NCBI GenBank assembly: GCA_937936805.1
Contig: CALDDP010000249.1
Span: forward strand, 1-36,972
Length of the DNA: 36,972 nt
Direction of reading: 5' to 3'
Origin: an uncultured Gammaproteobacteria bacterium
GTDB taxonomy: Bacteria; Pseudomonadota; Gammaproteobacteria; GCA-001735895
The notes beneath the pieces are model-generated. The model saw only the letters and a program-made list of their open reading frames with translations, was not told the origin of the DNA and did not search any database. The first letter of the stretch is position 1, and each line of letters opens with the position of its first letter. Of this stretch, positions 28,251 through 35,679 are shown piece by piece. A program made the translations under genes and the position numbers.

Positions 28251-28850
28251 ATGCTAACTTCACAGGAACAAAAGACACTCCAGTTCATCCGCAATTACCT
28301 CGCCCAATACGGCTATGCACCGAAATTCAAGGAGATCGGCATGGCCATCGGCGTATCGTCGCACGGGACTATCCATCGCTATGTGCAGTCGCTCGAAGAC
28401 AAGGGTTACATCGACCGGGTCAAGGGCAATTCGCGCGGCATGAGCCTCGTGGATTTGCCCCTGGTAAGCCCACCGACAATTCCCCTTGCCGGCAAAATAG
28501 CGGCCGGCTTCCCGATCGAAGCGATCGAGGATCAGCAGGAATTGAATCTTGCCGAAATGTTCATGGGCCCTGAATTGTTCGCCTTGCGCGTTACCGGAGA
28601 TTCGATGATGGACGCCGGTATTCTCGATGAAGACTATGTGATCATTAAAAAACAGCCCGTTGCCAATGATGGGGATATAGTCGTGGCGATGATCGACAAG
28701 GCCGAGGCCACGTTAAAACGCTTTAAGCGCAGGGGTGAGGCTCAAATCGCGTTAATTCCGGAAAACCAGGACATGGAGCCGATGATATACCCCGCTGAAC
28801 GAGTCAGTATTCATGGGGTTCTGGTAGGGCAACTGAGGAACTACAGGTAG
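28251..28850 (+). CDS. lexA: LexA repressor (SOS regulator), divergent DNA-binding helix
   Basis: 199 aa; Ala-Gly cleavage site KIAAGFP, catalytic Ser in VTGDSMMDAGI, catalytic Lys in ATLKRFKRRG, LIPENQDMEPM. Confidence 0.92.
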   Translation: MLTSQEQKTLQFIRNYLAQYGYAPKFKEIGMAIGVSSHGTIHRYVQSLEDKGYIDRVKGNSRGMSLVDLPLVSPPTIPLAGKIAAGFPIEAIEDQQELNLAEMFMGPELFALRVTGDSMMDAGILDEDYVIIKKQPVANDGDIVVAMIDKAEATLKRFKRRGEAQIALIPENQDMEPMIYPAERVSIHGVLVGQLRNYR

Positions 28851-28889
28851 AGTTATCGGCGCAACGCCAGGCTTTACGGGAAAGTTCGA

Positions 28890-29678
28890 CTACGCTTTAA
28901 TCTGCGACTGTATGACACGCAGCATATCAGTAATAATGCGTGGGTTGCCGACGACGATTTGCCCGTTTTCGAGGAAAAGTCCGTCACCACTGTAGTCGGT
29001 AACTAGGCCGCCGGCTTCTCGAACAATTAAAGCGCCAGCTGCCACATCCCAGGCATTCAGGCCGGATTCCCAGAAACCATCCAGCCGACCCGCGGCAACA
29101 TAGGCCATATCCAGGGCCGCTGAGCCGGCGCGTCGGATATCGCTAACCGAGGAGAAAAAGGCATTGAATAGCCGCAGGAACTCATCGAGATTTTCGGGGT
29201 TCTTGAACGGGAAACCGGTTGCGATCAACGCAGCGTCGATTGTCCTCAGGTTGCCAACACGAATTCGTCTATTGTTCAGGGTAGCGCCATCTCCGCGACT
29301 GGCGGCGAACAGTTCCTGCTTGATCGGATCATAGATCACACCCTGAGTCAGTTTGCCGAGATGTTGACAGGCAATTGAAACGGCGTAATGGGGAAAACCA
29401 TGCAAATAATTGGTGGTACCATCGAGCGGATCAATGATCCAGCGATATTCAGCGTCAGCTTCGATGACACCCGATTCTTCCGCGACAATGCCATGACCTG
29501 GGTAGGCCTTCAGCAATTCCTCGATAATGATCGCTTCAGCCTGCCGATCGACTTCGCTGACATAATCGTTTTGTGCTTTTACTTCGATCTTTAAGTCGGG
29601 TATTTTGTTGATTTTACGAACTATAAAATCGCCAGCACGGTGGGCCGCTCGAATCGCGATGTTGAGCATTGGTTGCAT
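28890..29678 (-). CDS. suhB: Inositol-1-monophosphatase SuhB
   Basis: WIIDPLDGTTNYLHGFPHYAVSIA and GLNAWDVAAGALIVREAGG motifs; divergent from trmJ as in many gammaproteobacteria. Confidence 0.94.
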   Translation of the reverse strand: MQPMLNIAIRAAHRAGDFIVRKINKIPDLKIEVKAQNDYVSEVDRQAEAIIIEELLKAYPGHGIVAEESGVIEADAEYRWIIDPLDGTTNYLHGFPHYAVSIACQHLGKLTQGVIYDPIKQELFAASRGDGATLNNRRIRVGNLRTIDAALIATGFPFKNPENLDEFLRLFNAFFSSVSDIRRAGSAALDMAYVAAGRLDGFWESGLNAWDVAAGALIVREAGGLVTDYSGDGLFLENGQIVVGNPRIITDMLRVIQSQIKA

Positions 29679-29779
29679 CGGTGGGAATTCGTCGCACTGA
29701 GAAAGGCGCGCAGTCTATCAAACGGTCTTGAATTAAACCAGAAGTAAACCGATCCGACGATTCGGCGGGACAGCAGGCA

Positions 29780-30505
29780 ATGAAGTTACAGAATATCAAG
29801 ATAGTCATGGTGGGAACGACCCACCCGGGAAACATCGGTGCCGCGGCAAGAGCCATGAGTAATATGTGTTTCACCCATCTGACCCTGGTCGATCCACAAT
29901 GCCCGGTGGGTGAAATCGCCTATGCCCGGGCCTCTGGTGCCAATGCCATCCTTGACCAACGCGAAACCTGCACGGATCTTGCGCAGGCGCTCGCGGATTG
30001 TAGCTGGGTAGTCGCCGCCACTGCGCGACGGCGTTCCCTGGCCTGGCCGGAACTCACTCCGCCGGACCTGGCCGCCAGGCTTACCGGGATGGATAACACG
30101 ACCCGAACGGCGCTGGTGTTCGGACGCGAGCATTCGGGTTTGACTAACGAGGAAATACAACTTTGCAATTACATGGTATGCATACCGACCAACCCCGATT
30201 TCAGCTCGCTCAATGTCGCCTCGGCGATCCAGGTGCTGTGTTATGAAATCTTTCAGCGCCAGGCTGCGGCGCCAACGACAGTCCGTTCGCCCGAGACAAA
30301 TGATTTGCCGGTCCCGCATACCGAACTTGAAGGCTATTTCGAGCATCTGGAAAGTATTCTGCAGATGACCGGTTACCTGGACCCGCAGCAGCCAGGAATG
30401 ATTATGCAACGATTACGGCGGCTTTATCTGCGCAGCGAGGTAACGCGCAACGAGATAAACATTTTACGTGGCATGCTGAGTGCAATCGAAAAACAACGGC
30501 GCTAG
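29780..30505 (+). CDS. trmJ: tRNA (cytidine/uridine-2'-O-)-methyltransferase TrmJ
   Basis: VGTTHPGNIGAAARAMSNM, ALVFGREHSGLTNEEIQLCNYMVCIPTNPDFSSLNVASAIQVLCYE (SPOUT knot). Confidence 0.94.
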   Translation: MKLQNIKIVMVGTTHPGNIGAAARAMSNMCFTHLTLVDPQCPVGEIAYARASGANAILDQRETCTDLAQALADCSWVVAATARRRSLAWPELTPPDLAARLTGMDNTTRTALVFGREHSGLTNEEIQLCNYMVCIPTNPDFSSLNVASAIQVLCYEIFQRQAAAPTTVRSPETNDLPVPHTELEGYFEHLESILQMTGYLDPQQPGMIMQRLRRLYLRSEVTRNEINILRGMLSAIEKQRR

Positions 30506-30515
30506 CGAGCAGGCT

Positions 30516-30540
30516 GTTACAAACTGTTACAAATCGTTAC
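30516..30540. promoter_or_regulatory. Triple direct repeat GTTAC-N5-GTTAC-N5-GTTAC (CpxR-box-like array)
   Basis: GTTAC at 30516, 30526 and 30536; on the minus strand GTAAC-N5-GTAAC-N5-GTAAC. An inverted GTAAC follows at 30557. Confidence 0.6.
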
Positions 30541-30613
30541 GCTGCTGAAAAGCTTTGTAACGCACAACTGACTAGAATTCTTCTCCGTAAACAACCAACT
30601 ACGGAGATTATTG

Positions 30614-31072
30614 ATGAAACTTTCGAAGCGTATAATTGCTGCCGCTTTACTTATCGTTGGCAGTTCCGGTGCAGTATATGCATTCAGCAAACATAACGAC
30701 TGGGGTATGTCCCCCGAGGAAAAGGTCGAGTTCGTGACCGATCGGGTCACCAGCAAGCTGGACCTTGACAGTAAGCAACAGCAAAATTTTGCCGAACTGG
30801 CCACTACCGTTGCCCGAATCATGCAGGATGCCAGGATTACAAAGGCTCAGGACCTTACTGAAATTGAGAGCCTGTTACAGCAGCCCAGTTTCAACCAGGC
30901 CCGGGCGCTTGAACTGGTGCAGCAGAAAACCAGTATGATCAACGAAAAGGCCCCTCTCGTTATTGCGTCACTGGCGGTGTTTCTCGACTCGTTGAGCGCA
31001 GAGCAAAAGCAGCAACTGGAGAAGTTTTTGCAGCATCGGCACAAACACTCCCGCCATGGCGACAGTGATTAA
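30614..31072 (+). CDS. Spy/CpxP-like periplasmic protein
   Basis: Signal peptide MKLSKRIIAAALLIVGSSGAVYA; helical body, LSAEQKQQLEKFLQHRHKH C-terminal LTxxQ-like segment; directly upstream of an OmpR-type two-component pair. Confidence 0.72.
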   Translation: MKLSKRIIAAALLIVGSSGAVYAFSKHNDWGMSPEEKVEFVTDRVTSKLDLDSKQQQNFAELATTVARIMQDARITKAQDLTEIESLLQQPSFNQARALELVQQKTSMINEKAPLVIASLAVFLDSLSAEQKQQLEKFLQHRHKHSRHGDSD

Positions 31073-31088
31073 ACCCGAGCATTACCCG

Positions 31089-31119
31089 CAACGCGACTTC
31101 TCAAGCAGGAGTCGCGTTG
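31089..31119 (+). other. Intercistronic stem-loop between the Spy/CpxP-like gene and the response regulator
   Basis: CAACGCGACT ... AGTCGCGTTG, perfect 10-bp inverted repeat, extendable inward to about 13 bp (one G-U) with loop CAAGC. Confidence 0.72.
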
Positions 31120-31152
31120 TACAATGCAGGTTTAAATCACTCGGGCAACCGA

Positions 31153-31818
31153 ATGCGTAAATTATTACTAATAGATGACGACGAACGACTAGCTGAATCA
31201 CTGCGGCAGTATTTCGCCAAATTCGAATTGGAGCTAGATAATGAAACTCACCCCCTCAAGGCGATTGAACTCATCAAGCTGCATAGCTTTGACCTGATTG
31301 TTCTCGATGTGATGTTGCCTGAAATCGATGGCTTCGAGACCTGCCGCCGGATCCGGCAATTTAGCGAAATTCCGATTGTAATGTTGACCGCGCGTGGCGA
31401 AGTTATGGATCGGGTGGTTGGACTGGAGCTTGGTGCGGATGACTACCTGCCCAAACCCTTCGAACCACGCGAACTGGTGGTACGCATCCAGAATATCTTC
31501 AAGCGCGCCAGCACGGTAAATACGAACAGCGTTTACCGTCTGGGCGAGTTACGGCTGGATGTTGCCCGCAAGCAGCTAAAGCGTAATGACGTCGAAGTGG
31601 CCACTACCGCAGCCGAGTTTGGCCTGCTGTGTTTACTGGCACAAAATCAGGATCGCGTGTTATCGCGGGACGAAATTATGCAGGCTTTGCGCGGTCTGGA
31701 TGCGGATATTTACAGTCGCGCAATCGATGTACTGGTAAGCCGGCTCAGGCATAAGTTGCAGCAACCTGAATTGATTCGCACGGTGCGAGGACAGGGATAT
31801 CAGCTGGTGAATCGATAA
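31153..31818 (+). CDS. OmpR-family response regulator (CpxR-like)
   Basis: LLLIDDDERLAESL, LIVLDVMLPEIDGFETCRRIR, GADDYLPKPFEPRELVVRI, C-terminal winged helix (DIYSRAIDVLVSRLRHKLQ). ATG 31153 preferred. Confidence 0.93.
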   Translation: MRKLLLIDDDERLAESLRQYFAKFELELDNETHPLKAIELIKLHSFDLIVLDVMLPEIDGFETCRRIRQFSEIPIVMLTARGEVMDRVVGLELGADDYLPKPFEPRELVVRIQNIFKRASTVNTNSVYRLGELRLDVARKQLKRNDVEVATTAAEFGLLCLLAQNQDRVLSRDEIMQALRGLDADIYSRAIDVLVSRLRHKLQQPELIRTVRGQGYQLVNR

Positions 31819-33122
31819 TGTGGGATTACTTGCAAGCCAGGTGGCAAAGCCTGATCTTCAGGTTACTGTTTTATTTTTTGATTTCGAGCCTGGCGCTGGC
31901 AGTGATACTCGCCACCAGTTTTGCACAGCGTTTGAAACCGCATGTACATAACGAAATCCTGCCTAATGTCGCGCGCTATATCGACTACCTAATCGATGAT
32001 ATCGGCAACCCACCAGACCTGCCGACAGCCCGGAAACTGGCGAATGAGTTGCCGTTTGAAATCAGAATCGAGGGCAGGGGAGTAGACTGGGCCTCCAGCC
32101 CGAAACTGAAGGCGATCGACAGTTATGATTTCAAACCTGCACCCCGTCCTTACGATGACGTCTACTTCAGCCATCATAGAAGGGATCAATACCTGTTGAT
32201 CCAGGAACAGGGATACCGGTATTTATTTGCCGTCGATAACAGTTTTCGCCAGGGTGCCGAGCGTCGCCATTGGGTGTTATTTGTAGCGCTCGGTTCGGTT
32301 CTGTTTTTGCTTTACCTGGCGATCAGAAGAATGTTCAGACCGATTGCTGCGATCTCCAGCCAGGTAAAAAAGATAGGCGAGGGGGATCTTACGCAAACAG
32401 TCCAACTGCAGGGCAAAGGGGAACTGGCATTGCTAGCTACCGGAATCAACCGAATGGCGGCACAGATCAAGGCAATGCTGGAGAGTAAATCCGGTTTGCT
32501 GCTGGCGATAAGTCATGAACTGCGCTCACCAATGACGCGGATGCGCGTCAACCTCGAGCTACTCGAGGAGAGCGAAATTCAACAAAAGCTGATCGACGAT
32601 ATCCGTGAGATGGAAACGCTTGTCGCGGCCATACTGGAATCTGAAAAGCTAAACAGCAGCCATGCACCGTTAAACTTGAGTCGTTGCGAACTGCTCAACC
32701 TTATCGAGGAAGTCGTGCAGCACCATCCATGTCGTGATCGCATCAAGACCAGCATGTCTCCGATTGAACTCGATGTGGATCAGTTACGCATTAAACTACT
32801 GATAAAAAATCTGCTTGATAACGCCTGCCATTATTCTGGCGACGAGCAGAACCTGGTTGATGTCAGCCTGCGCCATGACCAGAAATTTGCCCTGATCGAG
32901 GTCCAGGACAGGGGCATTGGAATCGCGGCGGAGGATATACCGCGGCTAACCGAAGCATTTTATCGATCGGATCACGCAAGGCAGCGGGATACGGGGGGTT
33001 ATGGTCTCGGCTTGTATTTGTGCAAGCTTGTTGTCGAGGCTCATGGTGGACATATTATCATCGATAGTGAACCCGGCAGGGGTACCAGAATAAGCGTCAA
33101 ACTTCCGTTTGATAATAGTTGA
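31818..33122 (+). CDS. Sensor histidine kinase (CpxA-like: TM-periplasmic-TM-HAMP-HisKA-HATPase)
   Basis: TAATG coupling to the regulator; SHELRSPMTRMRVNLELL H-box, NLLDNACHYS N-box, DRGIGIAAEDIPRLTEAFYRSD and GGYGLGLYLCK G-boxes. Confidence 0.93.
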   Translation: MWDYLQARWQSLIFRLLFYFLISSLALAVILATSFAQRLKPHVHNEILPNVARYIDYLIDDIGNPPDLPTARKLANELPFEIRIEGRGVDWASSPKLKAIDSYDFKPAPRPYDDVYFSHHRRDQYLLIQEQGYRYLFAVDNSFRQGAERRHWVLFVALGSVLFLLYLAIRRMFRPIAAISSQVKKIGEGDLTQTVQLQGKGELALLATGINRMAAQIKAMLESKSGLLLAISHELRSPMTRMRVNLELLEESEIQQKLIDDIREMETLVAAILESEKLNSSHAPLNLSRCELLNLIEEVVQHHPCRDRIKTSMSPIELDVDQLRIKLLIKNLLDNACHYSGDEQNLVDVSLRHDQKFALIEVQDRGIGIAAEDIPRLTEAFYRSDHARQRDTGGYGLGLYLCKLVVEAHGGHIIIDSEPGRGTRISVKLPFDNS

Positions 33123-33139
33123 CCATTTTAGTCAGGATT
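33115..33139. promoter_or_regulatory. IscR type-1-like operator overlapping the iscR promoter
   Basis: ATAGTTGACCATTTTAGTCAGGATT matches 22 of 25 positions of the remembered E. coli type-1 consensus ATASYYGACTRWWWYAGTCRRSTAT; overlaps -35 TTGACC (33119-33124), spacer 16 bp, -10 TATACT (33141-33146). Confidence 0.65.
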
Positions 33140-33175
33140 GTATACTGATGCGGTTTGACGTTAACCTCATTTACG

Positions 33176-33634
33176 ATGCGACTATCCACTAAAAGCCGTT
33201 ATGCAGTGACATCACTGCTCGACCTGGTAATGCATTCCGACCATGGTCCTGTCTCGCTCGCCGACATTTCCATCCGGCAGGGCATTTCACTCTCGTACCT
33301 GGAACAGTTGTTTGCCAAAATGCGGCGCAACAAGCTGGTAGTGAGCACCCGTGGCCCGGGTGGCGGTTACAGCCTGGGCGAGTCACCTGACCAGGTCTGC
33401 ATTGCGGATGTGATCAACGCGGTCGATGAGGAAATGCAGGTCGCCGACAAGGATGTAAGCAACGGCTCTCCGAGTTACGAGCCCTGTTTGACCGAGCAGT
33501 TGTGGCAGGAGCTGAGCACTGAAATTGAAAATTATCTGACCACGATTTCGCTCGCCGATATGATGCGTAATAACGAAGTACAGGAACTTTCCCGTGCGCA
33601 TGATTTGCGCCAGAAGCAACCCAAGCTTATTTAA
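33176..33634 (+). CDS. iscR: Rrf2-family regulator IscR, lacking most Fe-S ligands
   Basis: MRLSTKSRYAVTSLLDLV, LADISIRQGISLSYLEQLFAKMRRNKLV, STRGPGGGYSLG; position immediately upstream of iscS. Confidence 0.93.
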   Translation: MRLSTKSRYAVTSLLDLVMHSDHGPVSLADISIRQGISLSYLEQLFAKMRRNKLVVSTRGPGGGYSLGESPDQVCIADVINAVDEEMQVADKDVSNGSPSYEPCLTEQLWQELSTEIENYLTTISLADMMRNNEVQELSRAHDLRQKQPKLI

Positions 33635-33638
33635 ACCG

Positions 33639-34787
33639 ATGCCCGTTTACCTCGACCATAACGCTACTTCACCGATGCACCCGGAAGTCGTGGATGCCAT
33701 GTTGCCGTTCCTGCAGAATCCGACCGGCAATCCATCGAGCCTGCACAGCTATGGTCGTATGGCGCGCTCAGCAATTGAATCGGCGCGCGCGGAAGTCGCA
33801 GTCCTGTTGGGCTGCTCGAGCCAGGCCGTGATTTTCACCTCGGGCGGAACCGAGGCGAATAACCTGCTGTTAAAAGGATATGTCGATAGCAGCATCGGTC
33901 GACCCATTGTCAGTACTGAAATAGAACATCCCAGCATTCTCGAGCCACTCAGGCAGCTGCAGGCTGAAGGGCAGGCCGTGGTTTTACTGAAACCTGATCA
34001 CGACGGGCGTATCGACCTGCAGTCGGCCAGCCCGGTTCTGGCCAGTGCCAATGCGCAATTGTTATCGATTATTTATGCCAATAACGAAACCGGTGTAATC
34101 CAGCCGGTTGCCGAGCTTGCAGCGATGGTCGATCGCGATTCCTGCCTCGTGCATAGTGATGCCACCCAGGCCGTAGGTAAAATACCGCTCGACATGGCGC
34201 AGCTGGATATCGATTCCCTCAGTTTCTCGGCCCACAAGCTACGCGGACCACAGGGTGTGGGGGCACTGATTGTCAATCGCAAACCGAGGAATATTCTGAT
34301 CAGCGGTGGGCACCAGGAAAATAATCTTCGCGGCGGTACCGAGAATGTCGCCGGGATTGTGGGATTAGGTAAGGCGGCGCGACTTGCACGACTTGAAATG
34401 GAGCAGAAAAAACACCACCTTACTGAACTGCGAGATCTTTTTGAAATCAGGCTGGCCGCCATTCCGGGCAGCGTCGTTTTCGGCCAGCAGGCACCACGAC
34501 TACCGAACACGACCTATTTTTCGTTGCCCTATTATCATGGCGAAACCCTGTTGATGGAGCTGGATCGGGCTGGTTTCGCTCTTTCCAGCGGATCGGCCTG
34601 TCAAAGCGCCGTGACCGCTCCCAGCCACGTACTCAAGGCAATGGACGTCGACGACAATCTCGCTTTAAACGCAGTTAGAGTAAGTTTTGGCATGAATAAC
34701 AGCCTGCAGGAAGTCGAAATGTTAGCTACGAAACTTCAGCAATTAGTAAACAAGTTGCCCACGGTAATCCGCCAGGCAGCGGTGTAG
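33639..34787 (+). CDS. iscS: Cysteine desulfurase (NifS/IscS-like)
   Basis: [46 protein letters not shown] (PLP Lys), [22 protein letters not shown] (active-site Cys). ATG 33639 preferred. Confidence 0.93.
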   Translation: MPVYLDHNATSPMHPEVVDAMLPFLQNPTGNPSSLHSYGRMARSAIESARAEVAVLLGCSSQAVIFTSGGTEANNLLLKGYVDSSIGRPIVSTEIEHPSILEPLRQLQAEGQAVVLLKPDHDGRIDLQSASPVLASANAQLLSIIYANNETGVIQPVAELAAMVDRDSCLVHSDATQAVGKIPLDMAQLDIDSLSFSAHKLRGPQGVGALIVNRKPRNILISGGHQENNLRGGTENVAGIVGLGKAARLARLEMEQKKHHLTELRDLFEIRLAAIPGSVVFGQQAPRLPNTTYFSLPYYHGETLLMELDRAGFALSSGSACQSAVTAPSHVLKAMDVDDNLALNAVRVSFGMNNSLQEVEMLATKLQQLVNKLPTVIRQAAV

Positions 34788-34797
34788 AGAGATACAA

Positions 34798-35121
34798 ATG
34801 GCAATCCATCTTAGCGATATTGCAGCATCCCGAGTGCAGCATTTTTTAGCCAACCGCGGCAAAGGCCTCGGCTTGCGTCTAGGTGTCAAAACTACCGGCT
34901 GCTCCGGGCTCGCCTATGTCATCGAATTTGTCGATGAGGTTCAGGATGACGATGAAGTGTTCGAGACCAAGGGAGTCAAGGTTGTGGTTGACAGGAAGAG
35001 CCTTGTTTTTCTAGATGGTACCGAGGTCGATTTTGCCAAGGTCGGGCTCAATGAAGGATTTCAGTTCAAGAATCCCAATGCCAAGGATGCCTGTGGCTGC
35101 GGCGAAAGCTTTACCATCTAA
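34798..35121 (+). CDS. iscA: Iron-sulfur cluster assembly protein IscA
   Basis: 107 aa A-type carrier: [17 protein letters not shown] and C-terminal CGCGESFTI. Confidence 0.95.
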   Translation: MAIHLSDIAASRVQHFLANRGKGLGLRLGVKTTGCSGLAYVIEFVDEVQDDDEVFETKGVKVVVDRKSLVFLDGTEVDFAKVGLNEGFQFKNPNAKDACGCGESFTI

Positions 35122-35139
35122 ATTCCAGACATCACTTCT

Positions 35140-35679
35140 ATGCAGTCCCCGGACCTTAGCCAGACTTATTTCGAGCTATTTGGAATAAACCCTGCTTTCG
35201 ATATCGATTGCAGCCGTTTACATGCCGAACAGCAGCGCCTGCAGGCTGCCTATCATCCCGACCGATACGTCAGCGCCAGTGAACACGATAAACGGGTTTC
35301 GGTGCAGGTAGCATCCTGGGTTAACCAGGCCTATGAAACGCTGCAGGATCCGGTAAAGCGTTCTCGTTATCTGCTGGAAATCAGTGGGGCCGATATTCCT
35401 GATGATTCGACGACAACCTCCGATACTGAATTTTTAATGGAGCAAATCGAATTGCGGGAGCAGGTCGAGTCCTGCCGGCATGGAGAAGGTGGTCTGCAGC
35501 GAAGTTACCAGATCGAAACACAGCTGGCGCACCGAGCAGACGAACTGGCCAGGGAATTCACTTCTCACTTTACAGCTGCCGAGCTTGACAAGGCCGTCGC
35601 CAGCAGCCGAAAAATGCAGTTCCTGCAGCGTATCCAGCAACAGTTATCCGAGCTTCAGTTCGAACTGGAGGAATCCTGA
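35140..35679 (+). CDS. hscB: Fe-S cluster co-chaperone HscB
   Basis: J-domain with HPD ([48 protein letters not shown]) and C-terminal helical domain. Confidence 0.95.
   Translation: MQSPDLSQTYFELFGINPAFDIDCSRLHAEQQRLQAAYHPDRYVSASEHDKRVSVQVASWVNQAYETLQDPVKRSRYLLEISGADIPDDSTTTSDTEFLMEQIELREQVESCRHGEGGLQRSYQIETQLAHRADELAREFTSHFTAAELDKAVASSRKMQFLQRIQQQLSELQFELEES

Noticed and set aside
29786-30409. 207-aa minus-strand ORF opposite trmJ
   Set aside because: Antisense to a clear TrmJ coding sequence; no domain.
34788-34797. Possibility that a short or frameshifted iscU is hidden between iscS and iscA
   Set aside because: Only 10 nt separate the genes; no room for a ~125-aa protein, and no frame elsewhere in the window reads as an IscU.
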